Origin: Egibacter sp.
GTDB lineage: Bacteria > Actinomycetota > Nitriliruptoria > Euzebyales > Egibacteraceae
Direction: 5' to 3'
Assembly (NCBI GenBank): GCA_003553795.1
Contig: PWFH01000026.1
Location: 20,711 to 84,710 of the forward strand
Length of the DNA: 64,000 nucleotides
The notes under the pieces were generated by a model. It was not told where the DNA came from. It was given only the letters and a program-made list of their open reading frames with translations, and did not search any database. This document shows positions 1 to 9,067 of the stretch, piece by piece. The position numbers and the translations under genes were made by a program. Position 1 is the stretch's first letter, and each line of letters starts with the position of its first letter.

Positions 1-1
1 C

Positions 2-37
2 CAGGACGTCGACCTCGAGGACGACGAGACCGGATGA
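2..37 (+). CDS. 3' end of an upstream gene (partial)
   Basis: The second reading frame is open from the window edge and ends in a TGA at 35-37. The visible C-terminus is acidic (QDVDLEDDETG). Its stop overlaps the ATG of the next gene (ATGA), which implies translational coupling. Nothing can be said of its function from 11 residues. Helicase-C/WYL proteins of the next type often sit beside an XPB-like helicase gene, but that is only context. Confidence 0.5.
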   Translation, partial: QDVDLEDDETG

Positions 38-918
38 TCGACGTCGGGCGGCTCAGCCACGACGCGGTGCGCGAGGCGCTGCGCCTGCACGGCGAGGAGG
101 AGCCGCCCGCCCATCGCGGTGCCGCCGGTCGCGTCCTGCGGGAGCGCTTCGCGACCCCCGGCGCGGTGCGCGCGCTGCTCGCCGACGCGCCCGAGGGCGC
201 CCGCGCCGCGTTCCTCTCGCTGTGCGAGGACGGGGCGAGCAGCGTCGAGGCGCTGCTCGGCCGCGGCTGGTGGGGCCGCGGCCTCCTGCCGCCACCCCTC
301 GACTGGCTCCAGCGCCGCGCGCTCATCGCCGTCGGCGACGACGGCCTCGTCCACCCCGTCGAGGAGGCCGTCGAGGGCTTCGCCGCGCTCACCCTCGACC
401 TCGCCGATCAGGCCGGGTCACCGGCGCCGGTGCGGGTCGAGGAGGCCGGCGCGATCGTCGTCGCCGACGACCCGGCGATGCTCGACCGTAGCGTCGCGGT
501 CGCCGCGGCGGGCCTGCGGGCGGTGGCACCGACCGTCGCGGTCTCGCGGCGCCCGGCCGAGGCGGTGACCGCTGCGCTGCGCGCCGCGGGCGTAGCACTC
601 GCCACCGACGAGGTCGTGCGCGCCGAGCCGGGCGCACCCGCGCTGCCGCGCACGCCGGAGGACGCGGTCGGCCCACGGGCGATCCGCGCGCTGCTCTCGC
701 GCGCCGTCGAGGAGCAGCGCCAGGTCCGCCTGCGGTACTTCGCCTCCTCGCGCGGCGGCGCGCCAACCGACCGTGTCGTCGATCCGTGGCGCTTCGCTGA
801 TGACCTCCTCGTCGGCTACTGCCACCTGCGCCACGGCGAGCGCACCTTCGCCGTCGACCGCGTCGGCCAGGCCCGCCTGCTCGGCTCCGCGGTCGACCAT
901 GCCCCGCCCCAGGCCTGA
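34..918 (+). CDS. helicase-C-like / WYL domain protein
   Basis: This 294-residue protein has no signal peptide or membrane segment. The C-terminal part (about 225-290) resembles a WYL domain: a VRLRYF strand, then VDPWRF, then a segment ending FAVDRVGQARLL. The middle (about 138-200), with AGAIVVADDPAML, looks like the helicase conserved C-terminal region of actinobacterial helicase-associated proteins. Family members are usually about twice as long, so this is a short version. WYL domains sense nucleic acids or nucleotide ligands; the role here is unknown. The ATG overlaps the preceding stop codon, so it is probably the second gene of an operon beginning outside the window. Confidence 0.55.
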   Translation: MIDVGRLSHDAVREALRLHGEEEPPAHRGAAGRVLRERFATPGAVRALLADAPEGARAAFLSLCEDGASSVEALLGRGWWGRGLLPPPLDWLQRRALIAVGDDGLVHPVEEAVEGFAALTLDLADQAGSPAPVRVEEAGAIVVADDPAMLDRSVAVAAAGLRAVAPTVAVSRRPAEAVTAALRAAGVALATDEVVRAEPGAPALPRTPEDAVGPRAIRALLSRAVEEQRQVRLRYFASSRGGAPTDRVVDPWRFADDLLVGYCHLRHGERTFAVDRVGQARLLGSAVDHAPPQA

Positions 919-1001
919 GCCCGACACGTGGTGGTCACACCATGTGGGTAGGGTGGCAAGCGGCGACGACGCGAGGCTCGACCCAGGGGGGCGGTACCGC
1001 G

Positions 1002-1454
1002 GTGCCAGCGCAGGAGCAGGCCGGGGACCCGCGACGGGCGACCGCCGGTGACGACGTCGTCATCGACCTCACCGACGCGACGGTCGACCGCGTCGGCGGC
1101 GCACGGCTCGATGCCGCAGGGGTGGAGGTGGCGCTGCGCCCTGCGCCGCGGGTCGCGGCGTCCTGGCGCCAGCGGCTCACGAGCCCCCTCGGCCTCCTGC
1201 TCGTCGTCAACGTGCTCAACGTCGTTGACGCCGTCCTCACGGTGCTGTGGATCGAGCTCGGCATCGCGCGTGAGGCCAACCCGATCGTCGACGCGATCGG
1301 CTTCCCCGCGAAGATCGTCGGCGTCGCCATCCTCAGCGCGGCCGCCGCCGTGCTGCGCCCCCGCGCGCTCCTCGTGCCGATCGTCGCCCTCGCGCTCGTC
1401 GTCGTCTACCACGTCGTCGGGGCGGGCGTCGTCCTCCTGACCGCCGGAGGCTGA
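1002..1454 (+). CDS. DUF5658-type small membrane protein
   Basis: The protein has 150 residues. After a hydrophilic N-terminus of about 65 residues, three hydrophobic segments follow. The first carries NVLNVVDAVLTVLWIELG and then AREANPIVD, which is the DUF5658 pattern. Function is unknown for the family. I chose the GTG at 1002 because a run of six G lies 10 bases upstream; the in-frame ATG at 942 would place a TAGGGT -10-like hexamer (949-954) inside the gene. It stands alone and faces the antiporter gene convergently. Small GC-rich hairpins lie between the two (about 1461-1476). Confidence 0.6.
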   Translation: MPAQEQAGDPRRATAGDDVVIDLTDATVDRVGGARLDAAGVEVALRPAPRVAASWRQRLTSPLGLLLVVNVLNVVDAVLTVLWIELGIAREANPIVDAIGFPAKIVGVAILSAAAAVLRPRALLVPIVALALVVVYHVVGAGVVLLTAGG

Positions 1455-1524
1455 GCCGCCGCCGGCGACCGCCGGCGCGCGGCCGGTGCGGGCACCGCCA
1501 CGGCCGCCCGCCCCCGGCGCGTGC

Positions 1525-3225
1525 TCACTCGCCGGAGCGCTGGCGGACGTTGCGCCGGTCGCCGTTGCCCGGCTGCATGAGGTCGAGCCGGTCGGCGGCA
1601 TCCTCGGCGGCGTCCTGCCAGGGGAAGGCGACGAAGTGGGCGTCGGTCTGCTCGAGGACCTCGAGGTCCTCCTCGGTGCGCGCGGTGACCATGACCCCGC
1701 AGCGGTAGCCGGCCTCGTGGATGGCCTGCAGGGTCGTGAGCGTCGCGTCGAGCTCGGGCACGGTCACGACGATCCAGCGCGCGTGGTCGACGGGGAGGTG
1801 CTCGAGGAGCTCGGGGTCACCGGCGTCGCCGTAGAGCGCGAGGTGGCCGGCCTCCTTGGCAAGGCGCACCACCTGGGGGTCGTCGTCGACGGCGAGGACG
1901 CGCCGCCCGCGCAGGCGCAGGTGCTCGGCGAGTCGTGAGCCGAAGCGGCCGAGGCCGAGGATGATGATCTCGGCGTGCGGTGCGGCGTCGGCGTCGGACA
2001 GCGAGCGCTCGCGCAGGCTCGAGCGCTCGAAGACGCCGAGGAGGTGGCCGAACCGCTTCCACAGCGGCTTGGAGTAGAGGATGAGGTAGGTCGACAGGCC
2101 GATCGTGATGACGCCGACGATGGTGATGAGCCCGACGTGGGTGTCGGTGATGTGGCCGACCGCGAGGCCGAGGGCGGCGAAGATGAGGCTGAACTCGCTG
2201 ATCTGGGCGACGGTCACGCCGGTGAGGAACCCCGTGCGCGCGCGGTAGCCCATGACCCCCATGATCGTCATGACGATGAGCGGGTTGCCGATGAGCACGA
2301 AGAGGCTCAGGACGATCGCGGGCACGATCTGCTCGCCGGCGTCGGCGAAGTCGAGGCCGACGCCGAGGTTGACGAAGAAGAAGAGCAGGAGGAAGTCGCG
2401 CACCGACAGCAGGCGTCCGCCGATGGCCTCGCGGTAGCCGGTCGAGGCGAGCGACACCCCGCCGACGAAGGCGCCGACCTCCTGGCTGAAGCCGAGGATC
2501 TCCCCGCTCGCGGCGAGGGCGATCGCCCAGGCGATCGCGAAGAGGATGAGCAGCTCGCGCTCCTCGGCGAGGCGCTCGAGCAGCGCGGGCAGCACGTAGC
2601 GCATGAGCAGGCCGATGACGGCGACGAAGAGCACGGCGCGCACCCCGGTGAGGGCGAGCTCGACGCCGATGCCGCCGGCGGCCTCGTCGGCGCCGCCGAG
2701 GGCCGACAGCCCGATCATCACGACGACCACGACGATGTCCTGGACGATGAGGATGCCGAGGGCGATCTTGCCGTGGGTCTCCTCGACCTCGTGCTTGTCG
2801 GAGAGGAGCTTGACGATGATGATCGTCGAGCTGAACGTGAGCGCCACGGCGATGTAGAGCGCGGGCAGGGGGGCGAAGCCGAGCCCGAGCGCGATGCCGA
2901 AGCCGACGAGCGACGTGAACGCGACCTGCCCGAGGCCGGCGACGAGCGCGACGGGCCCGACCGAGCGGATGAGGTGGAGGTCGAGCTTCAGTCCGACGAG
3001 GAAGAGCAGGAGCGCGATGCCGATCTCGGCGAGGAGCTCGAGCTCGTCGGACTCCTGGATGAGCCCGAACCCGACGGGGCCGAGGGCGATGCCCACGGCG
3101 ATGAAGGCGACGATGAGCGGCTGGCGCAGCCGCGCTGCGAGGGCGCCGACGACGACGGCGATGAGGAGCACCGCGCCGATCTCCTGGAAGACGTTGTCGA
3201 ACGCGGTCGTCGCGAGGTACTCCAC
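1525..3225 (-). CDS. Kef-type cation/proton antiporter with RCK-N domain
   Basis: The 566-residue protein has about 12 hydrophobic segments of the CPA2 (Na_H_Exchanger) fold in residues 1-390, followed by a cytoplasmic TrkA-N/RCK Rossmann domain (about 415-535; IIILGLGRFGSRLAEHL and then the acidic AVDDD at the end of the second strand). Family members exchange K+ or Na+ for H+ across the cytoplasmic membrane, gated by nucleotide bound to the RCK domain. The start is GTG with GAGGGGAG upstream. There is no separate KefF/KefG partner nearby. Ion specificity cannot be read from the sequence. Confidence 0.85.
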   Translation of the reverse strand: MEYLATTAFDNVFQEIGAVLLIAVVVGALAARLRQPLIVAFIAVGIALGPVGFGLIQESDELELLAEIGIALLLFLVGLKLDLHLIRSVGPVALVAGLGQVAFTSLVGFGIALGLGFAPLPALYIAVALTFSSTIIIVKLLSDKHEVEETHGKIALGILIVQDIVVVVVMIGLSALGGADEAAGGIGVELALTGVRAVLFVAVIGLLMRYVLPALLERLAEERELLILFAIAWAIALAASGEILGFSQEVGAFVGGVSLASTGYREAIGGRLLSVRDFLLLFFFVNLGVGLDFADAGEQIVPAIVLSLFVLIGNPLIVMTIMGVMGYRARTGFLTGVTVAQISEFSLIFAALGLAVGHITDTHVGLITIVGVITIGLSTYLILYSKPLWKRFGHLLGVFERSSLRERSLSDADAAPHAEIIILGLGRFGSRLAEHLRLRGRRVLAVDDDPQVVRLAKEAGHLALYGDAGDPELLEHLPVDHARWIVVTVPELDATLTTLQAIHEAGYRCGVMVTARTEEDLEVLEQTDAHFVAFPWQDAAEDAADRLDLMQPGNGDRRNVRQRSGE

Positions 3226-3291
3226 GGGGCTCCCCTCGGGGTCGGTCGCGCGCGTGGCTCGCGCACGAGGGCCACGGGCTCCGGCGCTGCG

Positions 3292-3297
3292 AGCCTA
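3292..3297 (-). promoter_or_regulatory. candidate -10 box of the antiporter gene
   Basis: On the minus strand this reads TAGGCT, about 65 bases before the GTG start of the antiporter. It is a TAnnnT match only; no convincing -35 box is visible. Confidence 0.3.
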
Positions 3298-3370
3298 TCG
3301 CCGGACGCGCGCGCCACGGTGATCGACCGACCGACGTCGCGCTCACGCCTCGGCGCCGCCTGGGCGCCGA

Positions 3371-3376
3371 TAGACT
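3371..3376 (+). promoter_or_regulatory. candidate -10 box of ffh
   Basis: TAGACT lies 35 bases before the ffh ATG, giving a short leader with a GGAG ribosome-binding site. No clear -35 was found. Confidence 0.4.
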
Positions 3377-3411
3377 CGGGAGGCCCTTCGTCAGCGACCC
3401 GGAGCCCCTGC

Positions 3412-4926
3412 ATGTTCGATGCGCTCAGCGACCGCCTCGAGGCGGTCTTCGGTGGTCTGCGCGGCCGCGGCAAGCTCTCCGAGGAGCAGGTCGACGCCGC
3501 GCTGCGCGAGATCCGCCTCGCCCTGCTCGAGGCCGACGTGAACTTCAAGGTCGTGAAGACCTTCGTCGGCCGTGTGCGCGAGCGCGCCGTCGGCAGCGAG
3601 GTCGCCGAGGCGCTCAACCCCGGCCAGCAGGTCACGAAGATCGTGCACGAGGAGCTCGTGCGCATCCTCGGCGAGCAGTCCGCCCCGCTCGACCTCGGCA
3701 GCGCGAGCCCGGCGGGGATCATGCTCGCGGGGCTGCAGGGCTCCGGCAAGACGACCGCGGCAGGCAAGCTCGCCTCCCTGCTCAAGCGCAAGGGCCGCAG
3801 CCCGCTGCTCGTGGCCTGCGACCTCCAGCGCCCCGCTGCCGTCGAGCAGCTCAAGGTCCTCGGGGAGCGCGCCGGCGTGCCGGTCTACGCGCCCGAGCCC
3901 GGCAGCGACCCCGACGCCGACCCGGTGGCCGTGGCACGGGGCGCCGTCGACGAGGCCAAGCGCCTGGGTGCCGGCGTGCTCATCGTCGACACCGCCGGGC
4001 GCACGAACGTCGACGACGTCCTCATGCAGCAGGCCGCCGACATCAAGGCGACGATCGATCCCGCCGAGACGCTCTTCGTCATCGACGCGATGATCGGCCA
4101 GGAGGCGGTCACCGTCGCGAAGGCCTTCCAGGAGGCCGTCGACTTCACCGGGGTCATCCTCTCCAAGCTCGACGGCGACGCCCGCGGCGGCGCGGCGCTG
4201 TCGGTGGCCGAGGTCACCGCCCGGCCGATCAAGTACGCCTCGCTGGGGGAGGGGCTCGAGGAGTTCGAGGCCTTCCACCCCGACCGCATGGCCGGGCGCA
4301 TCCTCGGCATGGGCGACGTGCTCACGCTCATCGAGAAGGCCGAGGAGGCCTACACCGAGGAGCAGGCCGCCGACCTCGAGAGCAAGCTGCGCGAGGACGC
4401 CTTCACCCTCGAGGACTTCCTCGAGCAGCTCCAGCAGCTGCGCAAGATGGGGCCGCTGCAGAACCTCGTCGGGATGATCCCCGGCGTGGGCAAGCAGCTC
4501 GAGGACGCCGACCTCGACGAGGGCCAGCTCGTCCGCGTCGAGGCGATCATCCAGTCGATGACCCGCGCCGAGCGCCACGACCCCGACCTCCTCAACGGCA
4601 AGCGCAAGAAGCGCATCGCCGCGGGGTCGGGTCGCAGCGTCCAGGAGGTCAACGAGCTCCTGCGCTCCTACGGTGAGATGCGCAAGCTCATGAAGCAGAT
4701 GGGCGGGGGCGGCGCGCGCGGGGGCGCGAAGGCGGCGCGCCAACTGTCCCGCGAGGGCGGCGACCTCTCCGCGCTCGGCGCGGGCGGCCTCGGTGGCGCC
4801 GGCGCGCCCGGCGGGGGCCTGCCGGCGGGGATGCAGGCCGGCGGGCTGCCCGGCGGCGGCCCGGGAGGCGGCAAGCCCCGCGGCAAGCAGGTGCCCAAGC
4901 GCAAGAAGAAGAAGCGGAAGCGCTGA
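3412..4926 (+). CDS. ffh: signal recognition particle GTPase Ffh
   Basis: This 504-residue protein is the SRP54 homologue that binds signal sequences and 4.5S RNA and docks ribosomes at FtsY. The N domain is about 1-90. The NG GTPase has GLQGSGKTT (P-loop), DTAGR and the SRP-specific DGDARGGAAL. The methionine-rich M domain runs from about 320 to 440, with the QNLVGMIPG and GSGRSVQEVN RNA-binding stretches. The tail is Gly-rich and then strongly basic (KRKKKKRKR), as in other actinobacteria. The ATG was chosen because the N domain starts there with MFDALSDRL. No ylxM or ftsY is adjacent. Confidence 0.97.
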   Translation: MFDALSDRLEAVFGGLRGRGKLSEEQVDAALREIRLALLEADVNFKVVKTFVGRVRERAVGSEVAEALNPGQQVTKIVHEELVRILGEQSAPLDLGSASPAGIMLAGLQGSGKTTAAGKLASLLKRKGRSPLLVACDLQRPAAVEQLKVLGERAGVPVYAPEPGSDPDADPVAVARGAVDEAKRLGAGVLIVDTAGRTNVDDVLMQQAADIKATIDPAETLFVIDAMIGQEAVTVAKAFQEAVDFTGVILSKLDGDARGGAALSVAEVTARPIKYASLGEGLEEFEAFHPDRMAGRILGMGDVLTLIEKAEEAYTEEQAADLESKLREDAFTLEDFLEQLQQLRKMGPLQNLVGMIPGVGKQLEDADLDEGQLVRVEAIIQSMTRAERHDPDLLNGKRKKRIAAGSGRSVQEVNELLRSYGEMRKLMKQMGGGGARGGAKAARQLSREGGDLSALGAGGLGGAGAPGGGLPAGMQAGGLPGGGPGGGKPRGKQVPKRKKKKRKR

Positions 4927-4934
4927 GGCGGGAC

Positions 4935-4951
4935 CGGCGCGCAACGCGCCG
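4935..4951. terminator. hairpin between convergent ffh and zincin genes
   Basis: CGGCGCG, loop CAA, CGCGCCG forms a 7-bp GC-only stem in the 31-base gap between two convergent genes. There is no U-tract, so a bidirectional terminator role is inferred from position. Confidence 0.4.
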
Positions 4952-4957
4952 ACACGC

Positions 4958-5302
4958 TCACCCCCAGCCGAGGTCGTGCAGCTCGTCGTCGTCGATGCCC
5001 ATGTGGTGGGCGAGCTCGTGGACGACGGTGACGCGGACCTCCTCGACGAGCTCGTCCTCGTCGGCGACCATCGCGCACAGCGGCAGCCGGAAGATCACGA
5101 TCCGGTCGGGCAGCACGCCGCCGTACTCGTCGCGCTCGGTCAGCGGCACCCCGTCGTAGACGCCGAGGAGATCGGGCTCGTCGGGGTCGACGTCCTCGGT
5201 GACGACGGCGACGTTGTCGAGGTGGGCCCACAGCTCGTCGGGGATGCCGTCGAGGGCGTCGTCGACGAGCACGGCGAAGCGCTCGTGGGGCACGGGATCC
5301 AT
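4958..5302 (-). CDS. small zincin-like metallopeptidase family protein
   Basis: The 114-residue cytoplasmic protein carries HELAHHMGIDDDELHDLGW near its C-terminus. This is an extended HExxHxxGxxD zinc-binding motif typical of the short metallopeptidase (zincin_1, formerly DUF) family common in actinobacteria. An upstream strand segment (YDGVPL, then PDRIVIFRLPL) matches the family. The family has no well-established substrate. The ATG is preceded by AGGAGC at about 11 bases. A TACGCT hexamer on the minus strand at 5346-5351 may be its -10 box. Confidence 0.85.
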   Translation of the reverse strand: MDPVPHERFAVLVDDALDGIPDELWAHLDNVAVVTEDVDPDEPDLLGVYDGVPLTERDEYGGVLPDRIVIFRLPLCAMVADEDELVEEVRVTVVHELAHHMGIDDDELHDLGWG

Positions 5303-5436
5303 GCCGGCGGACAGCTCCTCGTGTCGTGGCGGCGGACGGGCCGATAGCGTAGCGACGATGCCCCACGTGTCCTCCCGGACCCGTGGGCGGCAGGGCAGGT
5401 CGAGGCGGGACGCGCCCCCGCGGCGAGGGAGGACCG

Positions 5437-6363
5437 ATGCGCGACGTCGCAGCGCTGCTCGTCGGCCTCGCGCTGCTCACCGTCGCCGCCGACCGCTTCG
5501 TGCTCGGCGCCGCGCGGCTGTCGGCGGCGCTGCGGGTCTCCCCGGTCATCATCGGCGCGCTCGTCATCGGCGCGGGCACGAGCGCGCCGGAGCTCCTCGT
5601 CACCGTGCTCGCCGCGGTGCAGGGCGTGCCGGACCTCGCCGTCGGCAACCTCATCGGCTCGAACACCGCCAACATCGGCCTCGTCCTCGGGGCGGCCGCG
5701 CTCGTCTCGCCGATCGCCATCGGTCAGGCGACGCTGCGCCGTGAGGTCCCGCTCATGCTCCTCGCCGTCGTCGCCCTCGCCAGCGTGGCGGCCGACGGGA
5801 CGCTCGGACGCGTCGACGGCGCGGTGCTGCTCGCCCTCGGCGCCGTGGCGATCGCCGTCGTCGTCGCCTTCGCCCGGGCCGATCAGCGCAGCGCCGCCAA
5901 CCCGCGGGTCGGGCGCGCCGAGCCGGTGTGGCGCCCCGCGGTCCTCGCGCTCGCGGGCCTCCTCGGCACGATCGCCGGCGCGCAGCTCCTCGTCAGCGGC
6001 GCGAGTGGACTCGCGCGCGCGCTCGGGGTGAGCGAGGCGGTCGTCGGTCTCACCGTCGTGGCGATCGGCACGAGCCTGCCCGAGCTCGTCACCGCGGTCG
6101 CCGCCGCGCGGCGGCGCGAGGCCGACCTCGTCGTCGGCAACGTCCTCGGCTCGAACCTCTTCAACTCCCTGCCGGTGGCGGGGGTCGCCGGGGTCCTCGG
6201 GGCGGCCGGCCTCGAGCCCGCGTTCGGTCTGGCCCTGGCCGGGATGGTCGCGATCTGCGGCCTCGCTGCGGTCTTCCTCTTCACCGGGCGTCGCCTCGCC
6301 CGTGTGGAGGGCGCGGTCCTGCTCGGGCTCTTCGCGCTCATCGTCGGCGCGACCGTGGCGTAG
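5437..6363 (+). CDS. CaCA-family calcium/sodium:cation antiporter
   Basis: The 308-residue protein is almost entirely hydrophobic with about ten membrane segments in two inverted halves. Each half has the exchanger alpha-repeat: [11 protein letters not shown] with [13 protein letters not shown] in the first, and [11 protein letters not shown] with [13 protein letters not shown] in the second. This is the bacterial YrbG-like branch of the Ca2+:cation antiporters. GAGGGAGG sits four bases before the ATG at 5437, which fixes the start over an in-frame ATG 18 codons earlier. It is probably a single-gene unit. Confidence 0.88.
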   Translation: MRDVAALLVGLALLTVAADRFVLGAARLSAALRVSPVIIGALVIGAGTSAPELLVTVLAAVQGVPDLAVGNLIGSNTANIGLVLGAAALVSPIAIGQATLRREVPLMLLAVVALASVAADGTLGRVDGAVLLALGAVAIAVVVAFARADQRSAANPRVGRAEPVWRPAVLALAGLLGTIAGAQLLVSGASGLARALGVSEAVVGLTVVAIGTSLPELVTAVAAARRREADLVVGNVLGSNLFNSLPVAGVAGVLGAAGLEPAFGLALAGMVAICGLAAVFLFTGRRLARVEGAVLLGLFALIVGATVA

Positions 6364-6384
6364 CGGCCGGGTCCGGCGCTGCGC

Positions 6385-6390
6385 TATCCT
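6385..6390 (+). promoter_or_regulatory. candidate -10 box of the rpsP operon
   Basis: TATCCT lies just upstream of a hairpin, so a transcript starting near 6396 would begin with it. No good -35 is visible. The leader to rpsP would be about 175 bases. Confidence 0.4.
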
Positions 6391-6396
6391 GCCGGC

Positions 6397-6417
6397 AGCG
6401 CCCGCGCTGCGGGCGCT
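6397..6417 (+). promoter_or_regulatory. hairpin at the 5' end of the rpsP leader
   Basis: AGCGCCCGC, loop GCT, GCGGGCGCT forms a 9-bp perfect stem placed where the rpsP transcript would start. It could stabilise the 5' end or be a leader control element. A second hairpin (GCCGGC-GACC-GCCGGC) lies at 6515-6530 in the same leader. Confidence 0.35.
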
Positions 6418-6572
6418 TGGTGCGTGCGATCTGCCGGACCCGCACACCCGTCCACAGACCGAGGTGGGCGCGTCGGGCGCCGCCCTGCGGCGACATCGAA
6501 GCCCGACGGCACCTGCCGGCGACCGCCGGCCCGCGGCACGCCCCGGCCGTGCCTCCAGAAAGGCAAGTCCCC

Positions 6573-7094
6573 ATGGCCGTGAAGATGCGCCTCCGGCGCG
6601 AGGGCAAGAAGAAGCAGCCCTTCTACCGCGTCGTCGTCGCCGACGTCCGCTCGCCCCGAGATGGGCGCTTTATCGAAGACATCGGCTACTACCACCCGCT
6701 CGCCGACCCGTCGGTGATCTCCATCGACCACGACCGCGCGCTCTACTGGCTGCGCCAGGGCGTCCAGCCCTCCGACGCCGTGCGCAAGCTCCTGCGCATC
6801 GAGGGCGTGTGGGAGCAGTTCAAGCCCGGCGACCCCGGCAAGGACCGCAGCCGCAAGCACGCGCAGCGCGCCGCGCGCAAGGCCGAGCAGGACGCCAAGC
6901 GCACCGAGGCCGAGGCCGCGGCGAAGGCCGCGCAGGAGGCCGAGCAGGCCGCCGCGGCCGAGCAGGCCGCCGCTGAGGAGCCGCCCGCCGCTGAGGAGCC
7001 GCCCGCGGAGGAGCCGCCGGCCGAGGACCCCGCCGATGACGTGGCCTCCGCGGAGCCCACGGCGGCCGAGGACGAGGAGGAGTCGCAGGCGTGA
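6573..7094 (+). CDS. rpsP: 30S ribosomal protein S16 with long Ala/Glu tail
   Basis: The first 85 residues or so are a normal S16 ([21 protein letters not shown], cut here as [11 protein letters not shown] and PFYRVVVAD, then [10 protein letters not shown] and [12 protein letters not shown]). S16 binds 16S rRNA early in 30S assembly. The total is 173 residues, roughly twice the basic length, owing to a basic then Ala/Glu/Pro-rich low-complexity tail (about 95-173). Such tails are common in actinobacterial S16. It heads a tightly packed set with khpA, rimM and trmD; its stop shares a base with the khpA ATG (TGATG). Confidence 0.96.
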   Translation: MAVKMRLRREGKKKQPFYRVVVADVRSPRDGRFIEDIGYYHPLADPSVISIDHDRALYWLRQGVQPSDAVRKLLRIEGVWEQFKPGDPGKDRSRKHAQRAARKAEQDAKRTEAEAAAKAAQEAEQAAAAEQAAAEEPPAAEEPPAEEPPAEDPADDVASAEPTAAEDEEESQA

Positions 7095-7330
7095 TGGCCG
7101 TCGACGTACTCGAGTTCATCGCCCGCAACCTCGTCGATCACCCCGACGACATCGAGATCACCGAGACCGAGGACGACGACGGCGAGGTCGTCCTCGAGCT
7201 CAAGGTCCACCCCGAGGACATGGGCAAGGTCATCGGCAAGCGCGGACGCACCGCCAAGGCGATCCGCACGATGGTCAAGGCCGCCTCGACGCGTGACGGC
7301 CAGCAGGCCACCGTCGAGATCGTCGAGTAG
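7094..7330 (+). CDS. khpA: KH-domain RNA-binding protein KhpA
   Basis: The 78-residue protein is a single KH domain with the RNA-binding GKRGRTAKAIRTMV loop and helix. KhpA dimerises, or pairs with KhpB/Jag, to bind many RNAs in Gram-positive bacteria and influences cell division and translation. I take ATG 7094, which overlaps the rpsP stop as TGATG; the GTG one codon earlier is an alternative. The rpsP-khpA-rimM-trmD order is conserved in actinobacteria and firmicutes. Confidence 0.92.
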   Translation: MAVDVLEFIARNLVDHPDDIEITETEDDDGEVVLELKVHPEDMGKVIGKRGRTAKAIRTMVKAASTRDGQQATVEIVE

Positions 7331-7340
7331 CGCGCTGGCG

Positions 7341-7841
7341 ATGGGCGAGGCCTCCGTCGTCGTCGGTGCCGTCGGCAAGCCGTTCGGCGTGCGCGGCGAG
7401 GTCTACGTCCACCCCGACCCCGACCTCGACCACGAGTTCGCCGCGGGCGCACGCTACGCCGCACAGGGCGGCGTGCTCACCGTCGAGCGCGCCCGCGCCC
7501 ACGGCGGGCGGCTCGTCGTGAAGTTCGAGGAGGTCGCCGACCGGGCCGGGGCCGAGGGTCTGCGCGGCACCGTCCTCTCGCTCGACAAGGACGAGATCGC
7601 CCTCGACGACGGGGCGGTCTGGCTCGACGAGGTCCTCGGCGCCGAGGTCGTCGACGGTGACGGCGCGCTCATCGGCGTGCTCGAGGGCGTCCTCGACGCC
7701 CCCGCCCACGACCTGCTCGTCGTCGCCCGACCCGACGGCGGCGAGGTGCTCGTGCCCGCCGTGGACGAGTTCGTCGAGCTCGGGCGCGAGCGCATCGTCG
7801 TTCGGGCGATCCCCGGTCTGCTCGGCGACGACGAGGCCTAG
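7341..7841 (+). CDS. rimM: 16S rRNA processing protein RimM
   Basis: The 166-residue protein starts with the RimM N-terminal beta-barrel ([17 protein letters not shown]) and ends with the PRC-barrel domain ([13 protein letters not shown], then [11 protein letters not shown]). It binds S19 and helps mature the 3' domain of the 30S subunit. The ATG at 7341 puts the barrel at residue 6; no strong ribosome-binding site is present, so translation may be coupled to khpA ten bases upstream. Its TAG abuts the trmD start directly. Confidence 0.94.
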   Translation: MGEASVVVGAVGKPFGVRGEVYVHPDPDLDHEFAAGARYAAQGGVLTVERARAHGGRLVVKFEEVADRAGAEGLRGTVLSLDKDEIALDDGAVWLDEVLGAEVVDGDGALIGVLEGVLDAPAHDLLVVARPDGGEVLVPAVDEFVELGRERIVVRAIPGLLGDDEA

Positions 7842-8582
7842 GTGCGCCTCGACGTCCTCACGATCTTCCCCGGCTACTTCGCCGGGCCGCTCGAGACCTC
7901 GCTGCTCGGCCGCGCCGCCGAGCGCGGGCTCGTCGACGCCCGGGTGCACGACCTGCGGCGCTGGACCCACGACGTCCACCGCAGCGTCGACGATGCGCCC
8001 TACGGCGGTGGCGCCGGCATGGTCCTCAAGCCCCAGCCCTTCTTCGACGCCGTCAGCGAGCTCTACGGCGACCTCGACGCGCGGCCGCGCACGATCGTGC
8101 TCACCCCCCGGGGCCGGCTGCTCGACCAGCGCCTCGTCGCCGAGCTCGCCGCCGAGCCGGCCATGCTCCTGCTCTGCGGGCGCTACGAGGGCATCGACGA
8201 GCGGGTCCACACCCGCCTCGCCCACGACGAGGTCTCGATCGGCGACTACGTCCTCGCTGGCGGGGAGGCCGCGGCCTGCGTGCTCATCGAGGCGGTGACC
8301 CGCCTGCTGCCCGGCGTCATGGGCAACGCCGAGAGCGCGACCGACGAGTCCTTCGCCGACGGGCTCCTCGAGCACCCGCAGTACACCCGCCCGCCCGAGA
8401 TCGAGGGCCTGGCGGTGCCCGAGGTCCTGCGCTCGGGCGACCACGGCGCGGTCGAGGCGTGGCGCCACGAGCAGGCGCTGGCGCGGACCGCCGAGGTCCG
8501 CCCCGACCTCCTCGCGCGCTGGCGCGAGCGCCGCGCGGCGGCCCGGCAGGATCCGATGGGGGAGGATCCGCGCGTCGATTGA
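7842..8582 (+). CDS. trmD: tRNA (guanine-37-N1)-methyltransferase TrmD
   Basis: The 246-residue SPOUT methyltransferase has all the landmark segments: [11 protein letters not shown] at the start, [24 protein letters not shown] and the trefoil-knot SAM loop [11 protein letters not shown]. It makes m1G37 in tRNAs that read CNN/GGG codons and prevents frameshifting. The GTG start follows the rimM stop without a gap. Its 3' end carries the -35 hexamer of the rplS promoter. Confidence 0.97.
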   Translation: MRLDVLTIFPGYFAGPLETSLLGRAAERGLVDARVHDLRRWTHDVHRSVDDAPYGGGAGMVLKPQPFFDAVSELYGDLDARPRTIVLTPRGRLLDQRLVAELAAEPAMLLLCGRYEGIDERVHTRLAHDEVSIGDYVLAGGEAAACVLIEAVTRLLPGVMGNAESATDESFADGLLEHPQYTRPPEIEGLAVPEVLRSGDHGAVEAWRHEQALARTAEVRPDLLARWRERRAAARQDPMGEDPRVD

Positions 8583-8608
8583 CCCCCGGCACGCGGGAGG
8601 GCTATGCT
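8579..8608 (+). promoter_or_regulatory. sigma-70-type promoter for rplS
   Basis: TTGACC at 8579-8584 overlaps the trmD stop codon. After an 18-base spacer comes TATGCT at 8603-8608. This is the best full promoter match in the first 10 kb and would give rplS a leader of about 70 bases. Confidence 0.65.
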
Positions 8609-8686
8609 GGTCCATCGGGCCGCGCGCCCTGCGTCTGCGTGCTGCCGGCCCCGACACCGCCCATCGCCAGTGGAGAGCGCCGCGCC

Positions 8687-9046
8687 ATGAAGCCCACCGA
8701 CCTCGTCGACATCGAGAGCCTCCGTGACGACGTGCCCGCGTTCCGCGCGGGGGACACCGTGAAGGTGCACGTCAAGGTCACCGAGGGCAACCGCACCCGC
8801 GTGCAGGTCTTCGAGGGCGTGGTCATCGCCCGCAAGGGCAGCGGGATCAGCGAGACGTTCACCGTGCGCAAGATCAGCTTCAACGGTGTCGGCGTCGAGC
8901 GGACCTTCCCCGTCCACGCGCCCGTCATCGAGCGCATCGAGGTGGCCCGCCGCGGTCGCGTGCGCCGCGCGAAGCTCTACTACCTGCGCGACCGGGTCGG
9001 CAAGAAGGCGCGCGTGCGCGAGCGCCGGGAGGCCGCAGGCGCCTAG
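8687..9046 (+). CDS. rplS: 50S ribosomal protein L19
   Basis: This 119-residue protein is full length for L19: [47 protein letters not shown] and [10 protein letters not shown]19 lies at the 30S-50S interface. The ATG is preceded by GGAGAG at about 10 bases. It has its own promoter behind trmD and is followed after 21 bases by lepB. Confidence 0.97.
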   Translation: MKPTDLVDIESLRDDVPAFRAGDTVKVHVKVTEGNRTRVQVFEGVVIARKGSGISETFTVRKISFNGVGVERTFPVHAPVIERIEVARRGRVRRAKLYYLRDRVGKKARVRERREAAGA

Positions 9047-9067
9047 GCGCCCGCGGATGAGGCGGCT

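Noticed and set aside
942..1001. Upstream ATG start for the DUF5658 protein
   Set aside because: A -10-like hexamer overlaps it, the added residues look non-conserved, and the GTG at 1002 has a proper ribosome-binding site.
1461..6530. The 16-mer GCCGGCGACCGCCGGC occurs twice (1461-1476 and 6515-6530)
   Set aside because: Both are intergenic and can form a hairpin, but two copies of a GC-only palindrome in DNA of this composition can arise by chance. No flanking similarity beyond a few bases.
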